A model generated the notes under the pieces. The model did no database searches, was not told where the DNA came from, and worked only from the letters and a program-made list of their open reading frames with translations. From positions 310,001-374,000 of the forward strand of contig NZ_JBHEQA010000002.1 in NCBI RefSeq assembly GCF_043678055.1: DNA of 64,000 nt, in the 5' to 3' direction. Shown here piece after piece: positions 17,401-25,067 of the stretch. The position numbers and the translations under genes were made by a program. Position 1 is the stretch's first letter; each line of letters begins with the position of its first letter. Source of the stretch: Spongiimicrobium salis. GTDB lineage: Bacteria > Bacteroidota > Bacteroidia > Flavobacteriales > Flavobacteriaceae.

Positions 17401-19058
17401 TTGGCCTGAATGGGATTGCCATCGGTATCGTGGACTTGTATGGTTTGCAAGCCTTTTTGTTCAGGCTTATAAACTGCTTCTTTAAGGGGTAAGACATCGT
17501 TTTGGATGTAGTTGCGCCATCCGTGGGTAAGCATGACGTAATCCAGTGCTTTTTTGGATTTGGGCTCTTCTTCATCAAAGTAAAATTTGGGTTTGTAGAT
17601 CTTTCCCTTCAATTCTGAGGATAATAGTAAATAGGAGGAAATATGATCTTGTTTATCGTCAGCAAAAGACAAGAGGGCATTATCAGCAACACTGAGGGAT
17701 AGGTTTGCAGGAACGGGACTATTCTTTTCATCTGTAGTTTTAATGTGAATCATCACCTTTTCCCGAGTTTCATAGATCTCTTTATCCGAGTTAATACGAA
17801 CTACTAACTTTTTAGATGCGTTGAGAAACACCAGACGTTCCGCTAAAATTTCTCTTTGTGAATCCATTAGGGAAAATTTCGTTATACCTGCGGGAAATGC
17901 TGTGGTAGGAATGGATAAGGGAGTTTGATCAGAAGCTACCTCTTGACGATGTAAAAGCTGGGAGGCGTTTGAAACCTCTAGGAATAGAGCTGTATTTGTG
18001 GTATTGTAAATATGGAAAGTGGCATTTTTAGGAGTGCTTTCCAGGATAAAATTGACTCCTTTGCTGTGGACTTTAGGAAGCTTTATTTTCTTCTTGGAGA
18101 GGAAGGGAGAGGTAATCAACGCATAATAGGTTTTGGAAGCTTCCGGGCTGAGATAAAATCCGCCCATACCATTGTGATAACTGGTAAAATCAGTAATTCT
18201 AAGCCCGTTTTCATCAGTAATGATTCCGGCTACATCTACAGGTTTGGCAAATTCATTCAAAGCTTTAAAAGCCACGTGATTTTTGGTTTTTTCCAAAAGT
18301 TTTCCGCTTTCCGGGAAAAATTGGAGATCAATGGTATCTAAGGTAATGGGAACACTACGAGAGATAGAAACTGTTGTTTCGTTATACGGCACAAGAATAT
18401 TTAAGACCACATCCGCAGTATTTAAGGTATCGGGCAGATTAAAAATAGGCTTTGCCTTTCCTTCACTACCTGTCTTTATTTTTTTTAAGAGAAATGATTT
18501 GCCTTTCAACAGGACCGAAAAAGTGATTTCTTTGTTGGGCAAGGGATTATTCTTTAAATCTTTAACCTCAAAATTTGCCTGTACTTTTGAGTTTTGCCCA
18601 TAACTTTCTTTTTCGAAGCTCAATTGTAGAAGTAGTTTAGGTTTAACCACTTTTTGGACTGGAATTTTTTTGGTAAAAAAAGAGGAGGTTCCATAATTTT
18701 TCATCCACTGACTATACATTTTTAGGGTATACATACCGCCCACCCAGTCGTTGGCAATAAAAAAATCCCCATAAGCATATCCTTGTTGTACATCTAGCTT
18801 TAAACTTTTTACTACAATGCCTTTTGGCGATATGAGTTCGGCAAAAATAACATCGCTCGTGGTTGTGGCTTTATTCTCGCTATCCACAATATAGGATTTG
18901 AACCAAATGGTCTCCCCTGGAAAATAAAAAGGACGATCGGTATGGGTATATATTTTCTCAAGGCCTATTGCCGTTTTGTCTGAAAGTGTAAAGGCAGCAC
19001 ATAGTAGGACAACAATCCAAAGTAAAGCGCTCCGTAGAAAAGTTTGAATGGTTTTCAT
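14493..19058 (-). CDS. Alpha-2-macroglobulin-family protein with embedded TonB plug domain
   Basis: A 1521-residue exported protein. Signal peptide about 1-26, then MG-type beta domains (opening IYTHTDRPFYFPGETIW). At about residues 656-780 lies a complete SusC-type plug domain: VVVVGYG, SALQGQVAGVQINTTG, IIIRG, PLYILDGVPIN, ITVLKDIAATTLYGTAASNG. The A2M core resumes with YWNPVVQTDEAG, and the thioester motif is PYGCFEQ with Cys1048 and Gln1051, so a covalent protease trap is likely. The gene starts 2 nt after the stop of the SusC-like barrel gene, which appears to have no plug. A plug acting in trans is the striking inference. Confidence 0.88.
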   Translation of the reverse strand: MKTIQTFLRSALLWIVVLLCAAFTLSDKTAIGLEKIYTHTDRPFYFPGETIWFKSYIVDSENKATTTSDVIFAELISPKGIVVKSLKLDVQQGYAYGDFFIANDWVGGMYTLKMYSQWMKNYGTSSFFTKKIPVQKVVKPKLLLQLSFEKESYGQNSKVQANFEVKDLKNNPLPNKEITFSVLLKGKSFLLKKIKTGSEGKAKPIFNLPDTLNTADVVLNILVPYNETTVSISRSVPITLDTIDLQFFPESGKLLEKTKNHVAFKALNEFAKPVDVAGIITDENGLRITDFTSYHNGMGGFYLSPEASKTYYALITSPFLSKKKIKLPKVHSKGVNFILESTPKNATFHIYNTTNTALFLEVSNASQLLHRQEVASDQTPLSIPTTAFPAGITKFSLMDSQREILAERLVFLNASKKLVVRINSDKEIYETREKVMIHIKTTDEKNSPVPANLSLSVADNALLSFADDKQDHISSYLLLSSELKGKIYKPKFYFDEEEPKSKKALDYVMLTHGWRNYIQNDVLPLKEAVYKPEQKGLQTIQVHDTDGNPIQANILLFDRYGNKVLVDETHKNGSYTFKIAEGIHHILLAYREDKKQLRIVKGNTTTGTKSAKNKTSHPKDFSDVKGFKAVVKPLQKPIQQQVIAPIRLEEDSESLDEVVVVGYGSMAKRNLSASAAFIHSENLQQYQSIASALQGQVAGVQINTTGSATSKDTSIIIRGAAAISGNSQPLYILDGVPINSRDVSVLHPSRISSITVLKDIAATTLYGTAASNGVILINSKNGAKDYGRKKKLHSSKYNNYATAQFYSYPYYSNHRKKQFYVPQYTGKALPHERSDFRQTIYWNPVVQTDEAGTATLEFYNSDAITSFKVTAEGIGYNGLVGRAEKDYSTKKVLHIDVKTPNYMAVNDTVVLPMVISNNASNSFNVQLSFELPNSIKPLEDLPKTIYIEANSTITKPIKIIPLKVDTKGTLGITAKSSYYNDVVQKDISIISPYFPTEASLSGNKSQAFQFNVAQVVPKSLTAEFNIYTDVIGDVLDGIEGMIRKPYGCFEQTSSSTYPNIMVLKYLKESGKSNPKIERRALKFIKEGYQKLIGFETKEGGFEWFGDTPPHETLTAYGVLEFTEMKEVYKGVSEKMLKRTVAWLMSRRDGKGGFMKSNKGYDSFASSPKDVANAYIVYALSEAGIQVDIQKEYEYAYNEALKSKDAYRLALMTLASYNFNKKEKAQLLLREIKKHIAQNGFSELPVSHTITRSYGNGKIIETSAFTVLALLREEQKHKTYITQGIESILKNRKHGRFGATQSTAMALKALIAYTKNFKRDILSAEDNIALTINGHTLRRALEYTPNGIIKIRDIAKYITSGTQEVQVEFSSNKLQFPYSLVLQWDSYLPDSSEACKVLMDTHIPVNNYRVGDIIPMKVDIKNMEAKGIPMVTAIIGIPSGASLQPWQLEEFLEQHKVAYYELSENYIICYWREFRPKETKTLRFSLKAEIAGSYTAPASSAYLYYSDEDKQWIPGESVVIEH

Positions 19059-19060
19059 AG

Positions 19061-21910
19061 TTATATTTTTATGTTCATCTGAATACCCAACTCGCTGGTT
19101 AAGGGAGTATTGAAAAAATGCAAACCCTGCCCGGCAGTTTGATCGAATAAATTGCTGTAAGGATTGGCACCTTTATATTTGGCGTATGTAAAAATGTTCT
19201 TCCCATAGATGCCTACACTAAACTTTCGGAAGAAACCTTCATCTTTTCCATGGGCAAAGTCAAAAGCAATATGAAAAGAGCGAAGGTTTACATAACTACC
19301 ATCAACAATAGCTTCTTCTGCCACGCCGTCATAGCCGTAGCGTATAAAACGATTTTGAGAGATATCCATTCCCGGATCCGCAAAATTGACGGCTGTGGTA
19401 TTGGGATTTCCAGTTTCGGTGACACCGGGAAATACAAAATTGGTAATAGAGCGCTCTTGGGCGGATTGCTGTGATCTTCCCAAATAATTCAGCACATTCT
19501 GGGTGCCATTCCACACATCGCCTCCTTTTTGATAATCCAAAAGAAAATCCAATTCAAATCCTTTCCAGGAAAACCTATTTTGAAACCCCAAGTTAAAATC
19601 GGGTGTAGGATCACCAATGATACCCAGTTCCTCTGCAACTTTGGGAAAACCTTGGGCATCAATAATACGGGCACCTTCTGCATTTCGTTCGAACCTTGAA
19701 CCTACAATTACGCCTGCAACTTCTCCCGGAATCAGATTTTTGGAAATGGAACGAAAACCGGCAATAGGTAATGGTCCATCTCCATCAGCGACCCTTAAAA
19801 CCTCGGTCCTATAGGTTGAAAAGACAATGCTGGGGTGATATGACAAATTTTTATATCCACCTCTGATATGGCTGCCCAACTCTATTTCAAAGCCTTTACT
19901 TTGAATATCGGCACTGTTTTTTAAAACAAATTGATTTTGATCCCATACAGGGAATACACTTTTTCTGGTGGTGTTACGATAATAAATCACGCTTAAATCG
20001 ATAGGGGCATAGGGAATATGAAAAGTAAAATCAGCGCCTATTTCGTAACTCCTTTTTTCTTCTAGTTCTAAATCGTCATTTACGAAAAGATCCTGATTTG
20101 TGGTATAGCTAAGACTTTCTTCTGGTTCCAATCGCAAGGCATTATGGCTTTGATTGGCATAGTATAACGGCAGGTAATTGACATCGTTGGAAAAGGAAGC
20201 GGTAAGCATAAAGCGATAGTTTCCGTGCCAGTCAAAGAGTTGCCTGATATCGGTCTTCAGTTCAAGACCTGGCAGCCAAGTTTTTGAAGGCTGTATAGAG
20301 GATAGGAAACTATTGTTAGTGAAGGACAATGTGGTTTCCCATTCCCATAGTTCCAAGGAAATTTTATTGAAAAAACGATAGGTGTTCCTGTTTAAATCTC
20401 TTTCTATGAATCTCATTGAAGGTGGTGGGGTAACCGTGCTACCGGCTATCCCGGTTCTTTCGGAAAAAATAAAGTTAAGTTGATCGTAATCATAGAAAAT
20501 GGTACTTAAGATGTCTAGGTCCATGCTGTCACTTAAATAAGTATGGTAATTGAAATTTAAGCTTAGGTCAATATGTTGCTCCCTAAAAGTTTTATCCGTT
20601 TGAAATCCGTTTAAAAATCCAACTGTACCTGGTAATACACCAAAATCTTGTCGGTTTTTAGAACTTTGGTAACTCAATATGGTCTTTAAAGAAAACTCAT
20701 CCAGAATATTGAATTTGTTGGTAAGACCAGCAATAAAAGTCCGATTTTTGGTTTGATTGGTATTTGAAGATAATAACCAACGAGGATTGTTAAAACGACC
20801 AGCACTAAAGCTACGCTGCTCTCCATTAGGAAGTACCTCTCCTTGGTTGAGATCAAAACTTGCGGGAGTTGCCAATAGCTGTTGTAGGATATTGTTTTGA
20901 AATCCATTCGTATTGGGTTGATTCTGTTTGGAATGGATCAATTTTAGAAAAGTATCCCAATAAATGCTATGGTCACGAGCATTGTGTTTATATCTTAAGT
21001 TGAGATGCTGAGCCCTGTTTTTTTCTCTTCCATAGATGTCTTTAGCGGTGCTATGGGTGTAATCAATACCGCCAAAATCCTGATCTGTGTTTAGATTAAA
21101 AAAAGCTGTGTTGGTTGTTTTTCCAACCGATTCAAAAATAGTATTGTCATAGGCAATGGCCGAAACACCGTTTCCAGAGTTTAGGGGAACTAAGGAACCA
21201 TTTTGATCAAAGGGGGAGTCGCTTCCGTCAAATTCCAAAGTGGATAATGCAGGGCCATACGAAAAGAAATTGTCCGTTTCTGGCCCCAAAAAGGCAATAG
21301 AGCCATTGAAAGGGCCTCCTTGGCTAAATGTATTCTGAATTTTGGGTAAATTCCTTTGTGGTATGAATTGCAAGGCCGAATTGGAACTGACCCCAAGTTC
21401 AAAAAAAACATCTGGACTAAAATACGTGATATTCAATTCGTCTTTGCCAAACTCAATTTTTTTGATTTTTTTATACGGTAAAGAACCTTTTTGACGATTA
21501 TAGGTATGACTACTTTCCAATATACTTTTTATACTATGCGAAGTGTCCCTAACTTTTTCCAGGGCTTTAGCAAAGGCATCGCTTTTTATGGCTTCTACTT
21601 TTTTTTGTTCTACCATAGCCTTAGAAACCCCCTTGGAGAACATATCCGCGTTCACCACAATGTATTTGGTTTTTTGGCCTAAATAAGAATAGCGTAAGGT
21701 ATTGCCAATAGAACAAGCAATGCTATAATTCCCATCGAAATCGCTTTGCGTCCCAGTATTCTTTCCCACAACAACAATGCTTACACCGGGTAAGGGTAAA
21801 CCATTACTATCGGTTAATTTCCCAGAAATAATACCAGATTGTGCCCAGATGGAAAAGTTCGACAAGAGCAATATGAAGAGAAGGAATCCTGTTTTTTTTG
21901 GTTTTTTCAT
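19061..21910 (-). CDS. SusC/RagA-like TonB-dependent outer-membrane barrel apparently lacking its plug
   Basis: A 949-residue outer-membrane protein. Signal peptide about 1-23, then a carboxypeptidase-regulatory-like domain (SGIISGKLTDSNGLPLPGVS, about 25-95) typical of SusC-family receptors. In a normal family member the plug follows; here a ~70-residue charged linker leads straight to the post-plug sequence (QNTFSQGG, FFSYGPAL, LEFDGSD) and the beta-barrel, ending in an aromatic-rich C-terminal strand. No ALQG-VAG or IRG plug signatures are visible. The missing plug type is present in the next gene of the same operon. Confidence 0.85.
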   Translation of the reverse strand: MKKPKKTGFLLFILLLSNFSIWAQSGIISGKLTDSNGLPLPGVSIVVVGKNTGTQSDFDGNYSIACSIGNTLRYSYLGQKTKYIVVNADMFSKGVSKAMVEQKKVEAIKSDAFAKALEKVRDTSHSIKSILESSHTYNRQKGSLPYKKIKKIEFGKDELNITYFSPDVFFELGVSSNSALQFIPQRNLPKIQNTFSQGGPFNGSIAFLGPETDNFFSYGPALSTLEFDGSDSPFDQNGSLVPLNSGNGVSAIAYDNTIFESVGKTTNTAFFNLNTDQDFGGIDYTHSTAKDIYGREKNRAQHLNLRYKHNARDHSIYWDTFLKLIHSKQNQPNTNGFQNNILQQLLATPASFDLNQGEVLPNGEQRSFSAGRFNNPRWLLSSNTNQTKNRTFIAGLTNKFNILDEFSLKTILSYQSSKNRQDFGVLPGTVGFLNGFQTDKTFREQHIDLSLNFNYHTYLSDSMDLDILSTIFYDYDQLNFIFSERTGIAGSTVTPPPSMRFIERDLNRNTYRFFNKISLELWEWETTLSFTNNSFLSSIQPSKTWLPGLELKTDIRQLFDWHGNYRFMLTASFSNDVNYLPLYYANQSHNALRLEPEESLSYTTNQDLFVNDDLELEEKRSYEIGADFTFHIPYAPIDLSVIYYRNTTRKSVFPVWDQNQFVLKNSADIQSKGFEIELGSHIRGGYKNLSYHPSIVFSTYRTEVLRVADGDGPLPIAGFRSISKNLIPGEVAGVIVGSRFERNAEGARIIDAQGFPKVAEELGIIGDPTPDFNLGFQNRFSWKGFELDFLLDYQKGGDVWNGTQNVLNYLGRSQQSAQERSITNFVFPGVTETGNPNTTAVNFADPGMDISQNRFIRYGYDGVAEEAIVDGSYVNLRSFHIAFDFAHGKDEGFFRKFSVGIYGKNIFTYAKYKGANPYSNLFDQTAGQGLHFFNTPLTSELGIQMNIKI

Positions 21911-21972
21911 AGGGTTGGTCTATTAGTCTGGTACTAAACTATGAGCTGCAGGAAGAAAAAAAAATCCAGTTT

Positions 21973-21988
21973 GAGGGAACTGTCCCTC
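21973..21988. promoter_or_regulatory. Inverted repeat upstream of the barrel/A2M operon
   Basis: GAGGGA-ACTG-TCCCTC, a perfect 6-bp inverted repeat about 65 nt upstream of the barrel start codon. It may be an operator or a leader hairpin. Nothing else is visible in this 245-nt gap except the terminator below. Confidence 0.3.
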
Positions 21989-22092
21989 TGGATGAGGGAA
22001 AATATATTTTGGTGGAGGAGATACAAAGACGGGCATCAAAGAAATGACTGTGCAGGCAATGTAACAAGGATATTCAGAGGCTAAACAAAAAC

Positions 22093-22120
22093 AAAAGCCA
22101 TTCCCGAAAGAATGGCTTTT
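22093..22120 (-). terminator. Intrinsic terminator after the OmpA-like gene
   Basis: A perfect 11-bp stem (AAAAGCCATTC / GAATGGCTTTT) with a 6-nt loop, located 36 nt beyond the stop codon of the minus-strand OmpA-like gene. The arms are A-rich and T-rich, so it may work in both directions. Confidence 0.75.
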
Positions 22121-22155
22121 GAAGCATTAGAGAAATTAGAAAAAATAATAATAGC

Positions 22156-22989
22156 TTATAAGTTTTCCGCTTCTAGGAGTGCGAAAAATTTATCTAGGTT
22201 AGGAATAATAACAATTCTGGTTCTTCTGTTTTTGGAACGGTTCTCCTTGGTATCATTGTCTACCAAAGGCTGATAACTGCTACGTCCTGCTGCAATGAGT
22301 TTAGCGGGGTCCACTTCATAATCCTCTTGTAGTGTTCTAACGATAGATGTGGCTCTTTTTACACTAAGATCCCAGTTGTCTTGAAATAATGCGGTACTAA
22401 TGGTTCTGGAATCGGTATGGCCTTCTACCATGACTTCCATACTTGGTTCGGAGTTAATGACACCGGCAATCTTTTCTAAAATAGTATTGGCCTTATTACT
22501 TATGCGGTAGCTACCACTATTGAATAATAACTTGTCAGAGATATTGATCATTACAACGGTCTTGTCAATATCAATATTGACATCGTCATTATCATCTGCA
22601 ATGGATTTTTTTAGATTGTAGGAAACGGCCAAATTAATGGAATCTTTCATGGTCTTAGCCTCAGCTAAAGCACTGGGATCTACTTTCGCCAATGTGGCGC
22701 GCATTTTATCCCTGGTGTTCTTGCTCATGACAGCAACATCATCGATAGAGGTCAATTGACTGTCATTGATTTCTTTGAGAGAATTGATTTTTTCATTGTA
22801 AGCTTCAACTCTTGCTTCAATTTTGGAAACTTTGGATTCCAAATCTTCCTTCTCTACCTGTGTTTTGGTCAACTGGCTTTTGGTGGTGGCCAAATCGTTT
22901 TCCAAAGCGAGGTATTTCTTTTTAGAAACGCATGACGTCAGGGTCAATGCGGTACCTAAGATAATGGGGATGATTCTTTTCATTTTCAA
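22156..22989 (-). CDS. OmpA-family peptidoglycan-associated lipoprotein
   Basis: A 277-residue envelope protein. Lipoprotein signal with Cys20 (LTLTSCVS), a long coiled coil (about 30-75, heptad-rich in Leu, Glu and Lys), a spacer, then an OmpA domain (about 145-265) with the peptidoglycan-binding segment VEGHTDSRT and the NRSKNRRTRIVI end. It should tether the outer membrane to the cell wall. Starts at 22989 (MKMKRI) and 22983 (MKRI) are equally good. A similar layout is common in Bacteroidota. It is transcribed as its own unit. Confidence 0.93.
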   Translation of the reverse strand: MKMKRIIPIILGTALTLTSCVSKKKYLALENDLATTKSQLTKTQVEKEDLESKVSKIEARVEAYNEKINSLKEINDSQLTSIDDVAVMSKNTRDKMRATLAKVDPSALAEAKTMKDSINLAVSYNLKKSIADDNDDVNIDIDKTVVMINISDKLLFNSGSYRISNKANTILEKIAGVINSEPSMEVMVEGHTDSRTISTALFQDNWDLSVKRATSIVRTLQEDYEVDPAKLIAAGRSSYQPLVDNDTKENRSKNRRTRIVIIPNLDKFFALLEAENL

Positions 22990-23085
22990 AATGTATTTAG
23001 TTCTTTAAAAATTATTTGTGCAATAGTATACGTGCCGAAATAAAAAAAAGATGTTTTGAAGAGAGAAAAAAGTCATTCCAAATAA

Positions 23086-23111
23086 AAAAAGGCACTCAAA
23101 GAGCGCCTTTT
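23086..23111 (-). terminator. Intrinsic terminator after the VWA lipoprotein gene
   Basis: A stem-loop whose single irregular pair is a G-U wobble on the minus strand, followed by a T run on that strand. It lies 20 nt past the stop of the VWA gene. Confidence 0.7.
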
Positions 23112-23130
23112 GTTTGCTGTTTTTTTAGGT

Positions 23131-24225
23131 TTATTCACAACCTCCGGTAAAGCCATCGGCACTGAATCTGGTTTGTACGGCACCTTGGGAATTCCCGGAA
23201 ACTACTTGAATGGCTAGATTATTATTTCCACTGCCATCACGTTTTGGACTGCAATATTCGAACAAATAAAAACTATTGGCTTGCTGGGAAACTCGAAATG
23301 AAATATCATTGAATGTATTTTCCAGTTCTTGGGCATTCCCTGCAAATACGCTAAAAGTTTTTCCGATTTCCATTAAGGTTTGTGTTTCTATTTCACTTCC
23401 CAAACCAATAGAGAAAAAGGAAATGTTGGAATTCGCCTCTCTCACGCTGCGTAAAGCCGCATCTTCGGTAAACCTCGAGGCCTGATCGGTACCATCCGTA
23501 AAAATTACCACGGAAGCAGCACTGATCACATCATTTTGCCGACTCTCATCCAACAAGTTTTCGGCAATATCGGTGGCTTTGATCACCGCTCCGTACAAAT
23601 CCGTGGAAGGGTCATTGCTGATATCGGGCGTAATTCCATTTATTGCGGCTGTTAGCTCTTCTTTTGAGGCAGTCAATGGATTCAATAAGTGTAATTCGTC
23701 TTCCCCGTCGAACCAATAAATAGCCATTTGAAAGGATTCCTGGGCGGTATCAGGAACCACATTGTCGATAAAGCTAATGGATGCTGTTTTTAGTTCGTCC
23801 AGGCTGCTGCTAAGGACACTGTTACTCAAATCCAGCACCAATAAAGTGTTGTTTGTGAATATTCTGGAATTGGGGGAAATTCGGGCTAGGGATTCCGAGG
23901 AAGAGATGGTGTTGAAGCAATCATCATTCCTTCCCTGTTCATAAATCGTAAATTGATCGGCCGTTAAATTGGGAACAGGAGCACCATTGGTATCAGAAAC
24001 TTTAAAAAATATGGAGACTTTTCCGGGCAACGTGGTGAATTGATCTTGAATGGATAGAATCAATTGATTTTCGCCCAGATCAAGACATTCATCAACCGTT
24101 CTGCCTTCACCCAATCCGCCATCCCCAAAATTAGGATTAAAGCGTACATCATCATCTGCATTTCCACAGGAAACCACTAAAAATAAAAGGGAAAGGTATG
24201 TTAAAGTTTTGGCGTAAAGTTTCAT
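23131..24225 (-). CDS. von Willebrand factor A-domain lipoprotein
   Basis: A 364-residue exported protein. Lipoprotein signal with Cys20 (LVVSCG). A VWA domain occupies about 125-310, with the metal-ion-dependent adhesion site D132-L-S134-N-S136 and a later FTDGTDQ strand carrying the TDG segment. The region before it (about 50-100) is a small beta domain. The conserved cysteine spacing toward the C-terminus (FEYCSPK ... GFTGGCE) suggests a disulfide. VWA domains bind partner proteins through Mg2+; no partner is evident. It has its own terminator and precedes the OmpA-like gene on the same strand. Confidence 0.88.
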   Translation of the reverse strand: MKLYAKTLTYLSLLFLVVSCGNADDDVRFNPNFGDGGLGEGRTVDECLDLGENQLILSIQDQFTTLPGKVSIFFKVSDTNGAPVPNLTADQFTIYEQGRNDDCFNTISSSESLARISPNSRIFTNNTLLVLDLSNSVLSSSLDELKTASISFIDNVVPDTAQESFQMAIYWFDGEDELHLLNPLTASKEELTAAINGITPDISNDPSTDLYGAVIKATDIAENLLDESRQNDVISAASVVIFTDGTDQASRFTEDAALRSVREANSNISFFSIGLGSEIETQTLMEIGKTFSVFAGNAQELENTFNDISFRVSQQANSFYLFEYCSPKRDGSGNNNLAIQVVSGNSQGAVQTRFSADGFTGGCE

Positions 24226-24440
24226 TTTTCAGTTTTTATGTTCAGATAAAAAACGCTCAAAAACAGCGAAAATTATAGGGATAAATCCAAATAAATGTTA
24301 AAGTATGTTAAGTAAGTACGTCCATTTTCATTCCTTATCCATACTTCAAGGGACATATGTCCAGTAGGGAATGAAAGATTGGATTACTAATAAACTGTTA
24401 AAATGAAAGTCGTACTGTTAAATAAAAAATGGACAAGTTT

Positions 24441-24448
24441 TATTTTTG
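24441..24448 (+). promoter_or_regulatory. Candidate -7 promoter element of the molybdenum hydroxylase operon
   Basis: TATTTTTG matches the Bacteroidota -7 consensus TAnnTTTG, 55 nt before the first gene. No good -33 TTTG is found at the usual distance, so the call is tentative. Confidence 0.35.
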
Positions 24449-24503
24449 GTAACTTGTAGGATATTTAGAGACACAGAACACAATCACCTTAAAAACATAG
24501 ATT

Positions 24504-24965
24504 ATGCCAACGTTTGAATTAACAGTAAATGGTAAATCCCGAACTGTAGATGTAAGTGAAGACACACCACTTTTATGGGTGTTGCGAGATCACTTGGATT
24601 TAGTGGGTACTAAATTTGGTTGCGGGATAGCGCAATGTGGAGCATGTACGGTACATGTAGATGGAAATGCAACTCGCAGTTGTTCACTTCCTATTGGTGC
24701 CGCAGCAGGAAAAACAATTACGACTATTGAAGGCTTATCAGAAGATGGTTCCCATCCGGTGCAAGTGGCATGGAAAGCTGTAGACGTGCCCCAATGTGGT
24801 TATTGCCAGGCGGGTCAGATGATGACTGCCTCTGCTTTCTTGGAAAAAAATCCAAATCCGACCGAAGCGCAAATCAAAAATGCCATGCATGGTAACATTT
24901 GCAGATGTTCGTCATACAACCGTATTTATAGAGCTGTGGAAATGGCAGCGGATAAAATGGGATAA
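24504..24965 (+). CDS. Molybdenum hydroxylase small subunit, [2Fe-2S] (IorA-like)
   Basis: A 153-residue subunit with two [2Fe-2S] clusters. The plant-type ferredoxin cluster uses C40, C45, C48 and C60 (FGCGIAQCGAC). The second uses C98, C101, C133 and C135 (CGYCQAG and NICRC). These match isoquinoline 1-oxidoreductase/aldehyde oxidase small subunits, which pass electrons from the molybdenum site to an acceptor. No signal peptide, so it would be carried across with the Tat-bearing large subunit next door. First gene of the operon. Confidence 0.95.
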   Translation: MPTFELTVNGKSRTVDVSEDTPLLWVLRDHLDLVGTKFGCGIAQCGACTVHVDGNATRSCSLPIGAAAGKTITTIEGLSEDGSHPVQVAWKAVDVPQCGYCQAGQMMTASAFLEKNPNPTEAQIKNAMHGNICRCSSYNRIYRAVEMAADKMG

Positions 24966-25067
24966 TGCTAAATAAATAAACATGTTCCATGGGACTGTAG
25001 CATTCCTTTTGTAAATCACAGGACAGTACGATTCCAATTGAACGGAAAAACACTTAAAGAAAAAAAC

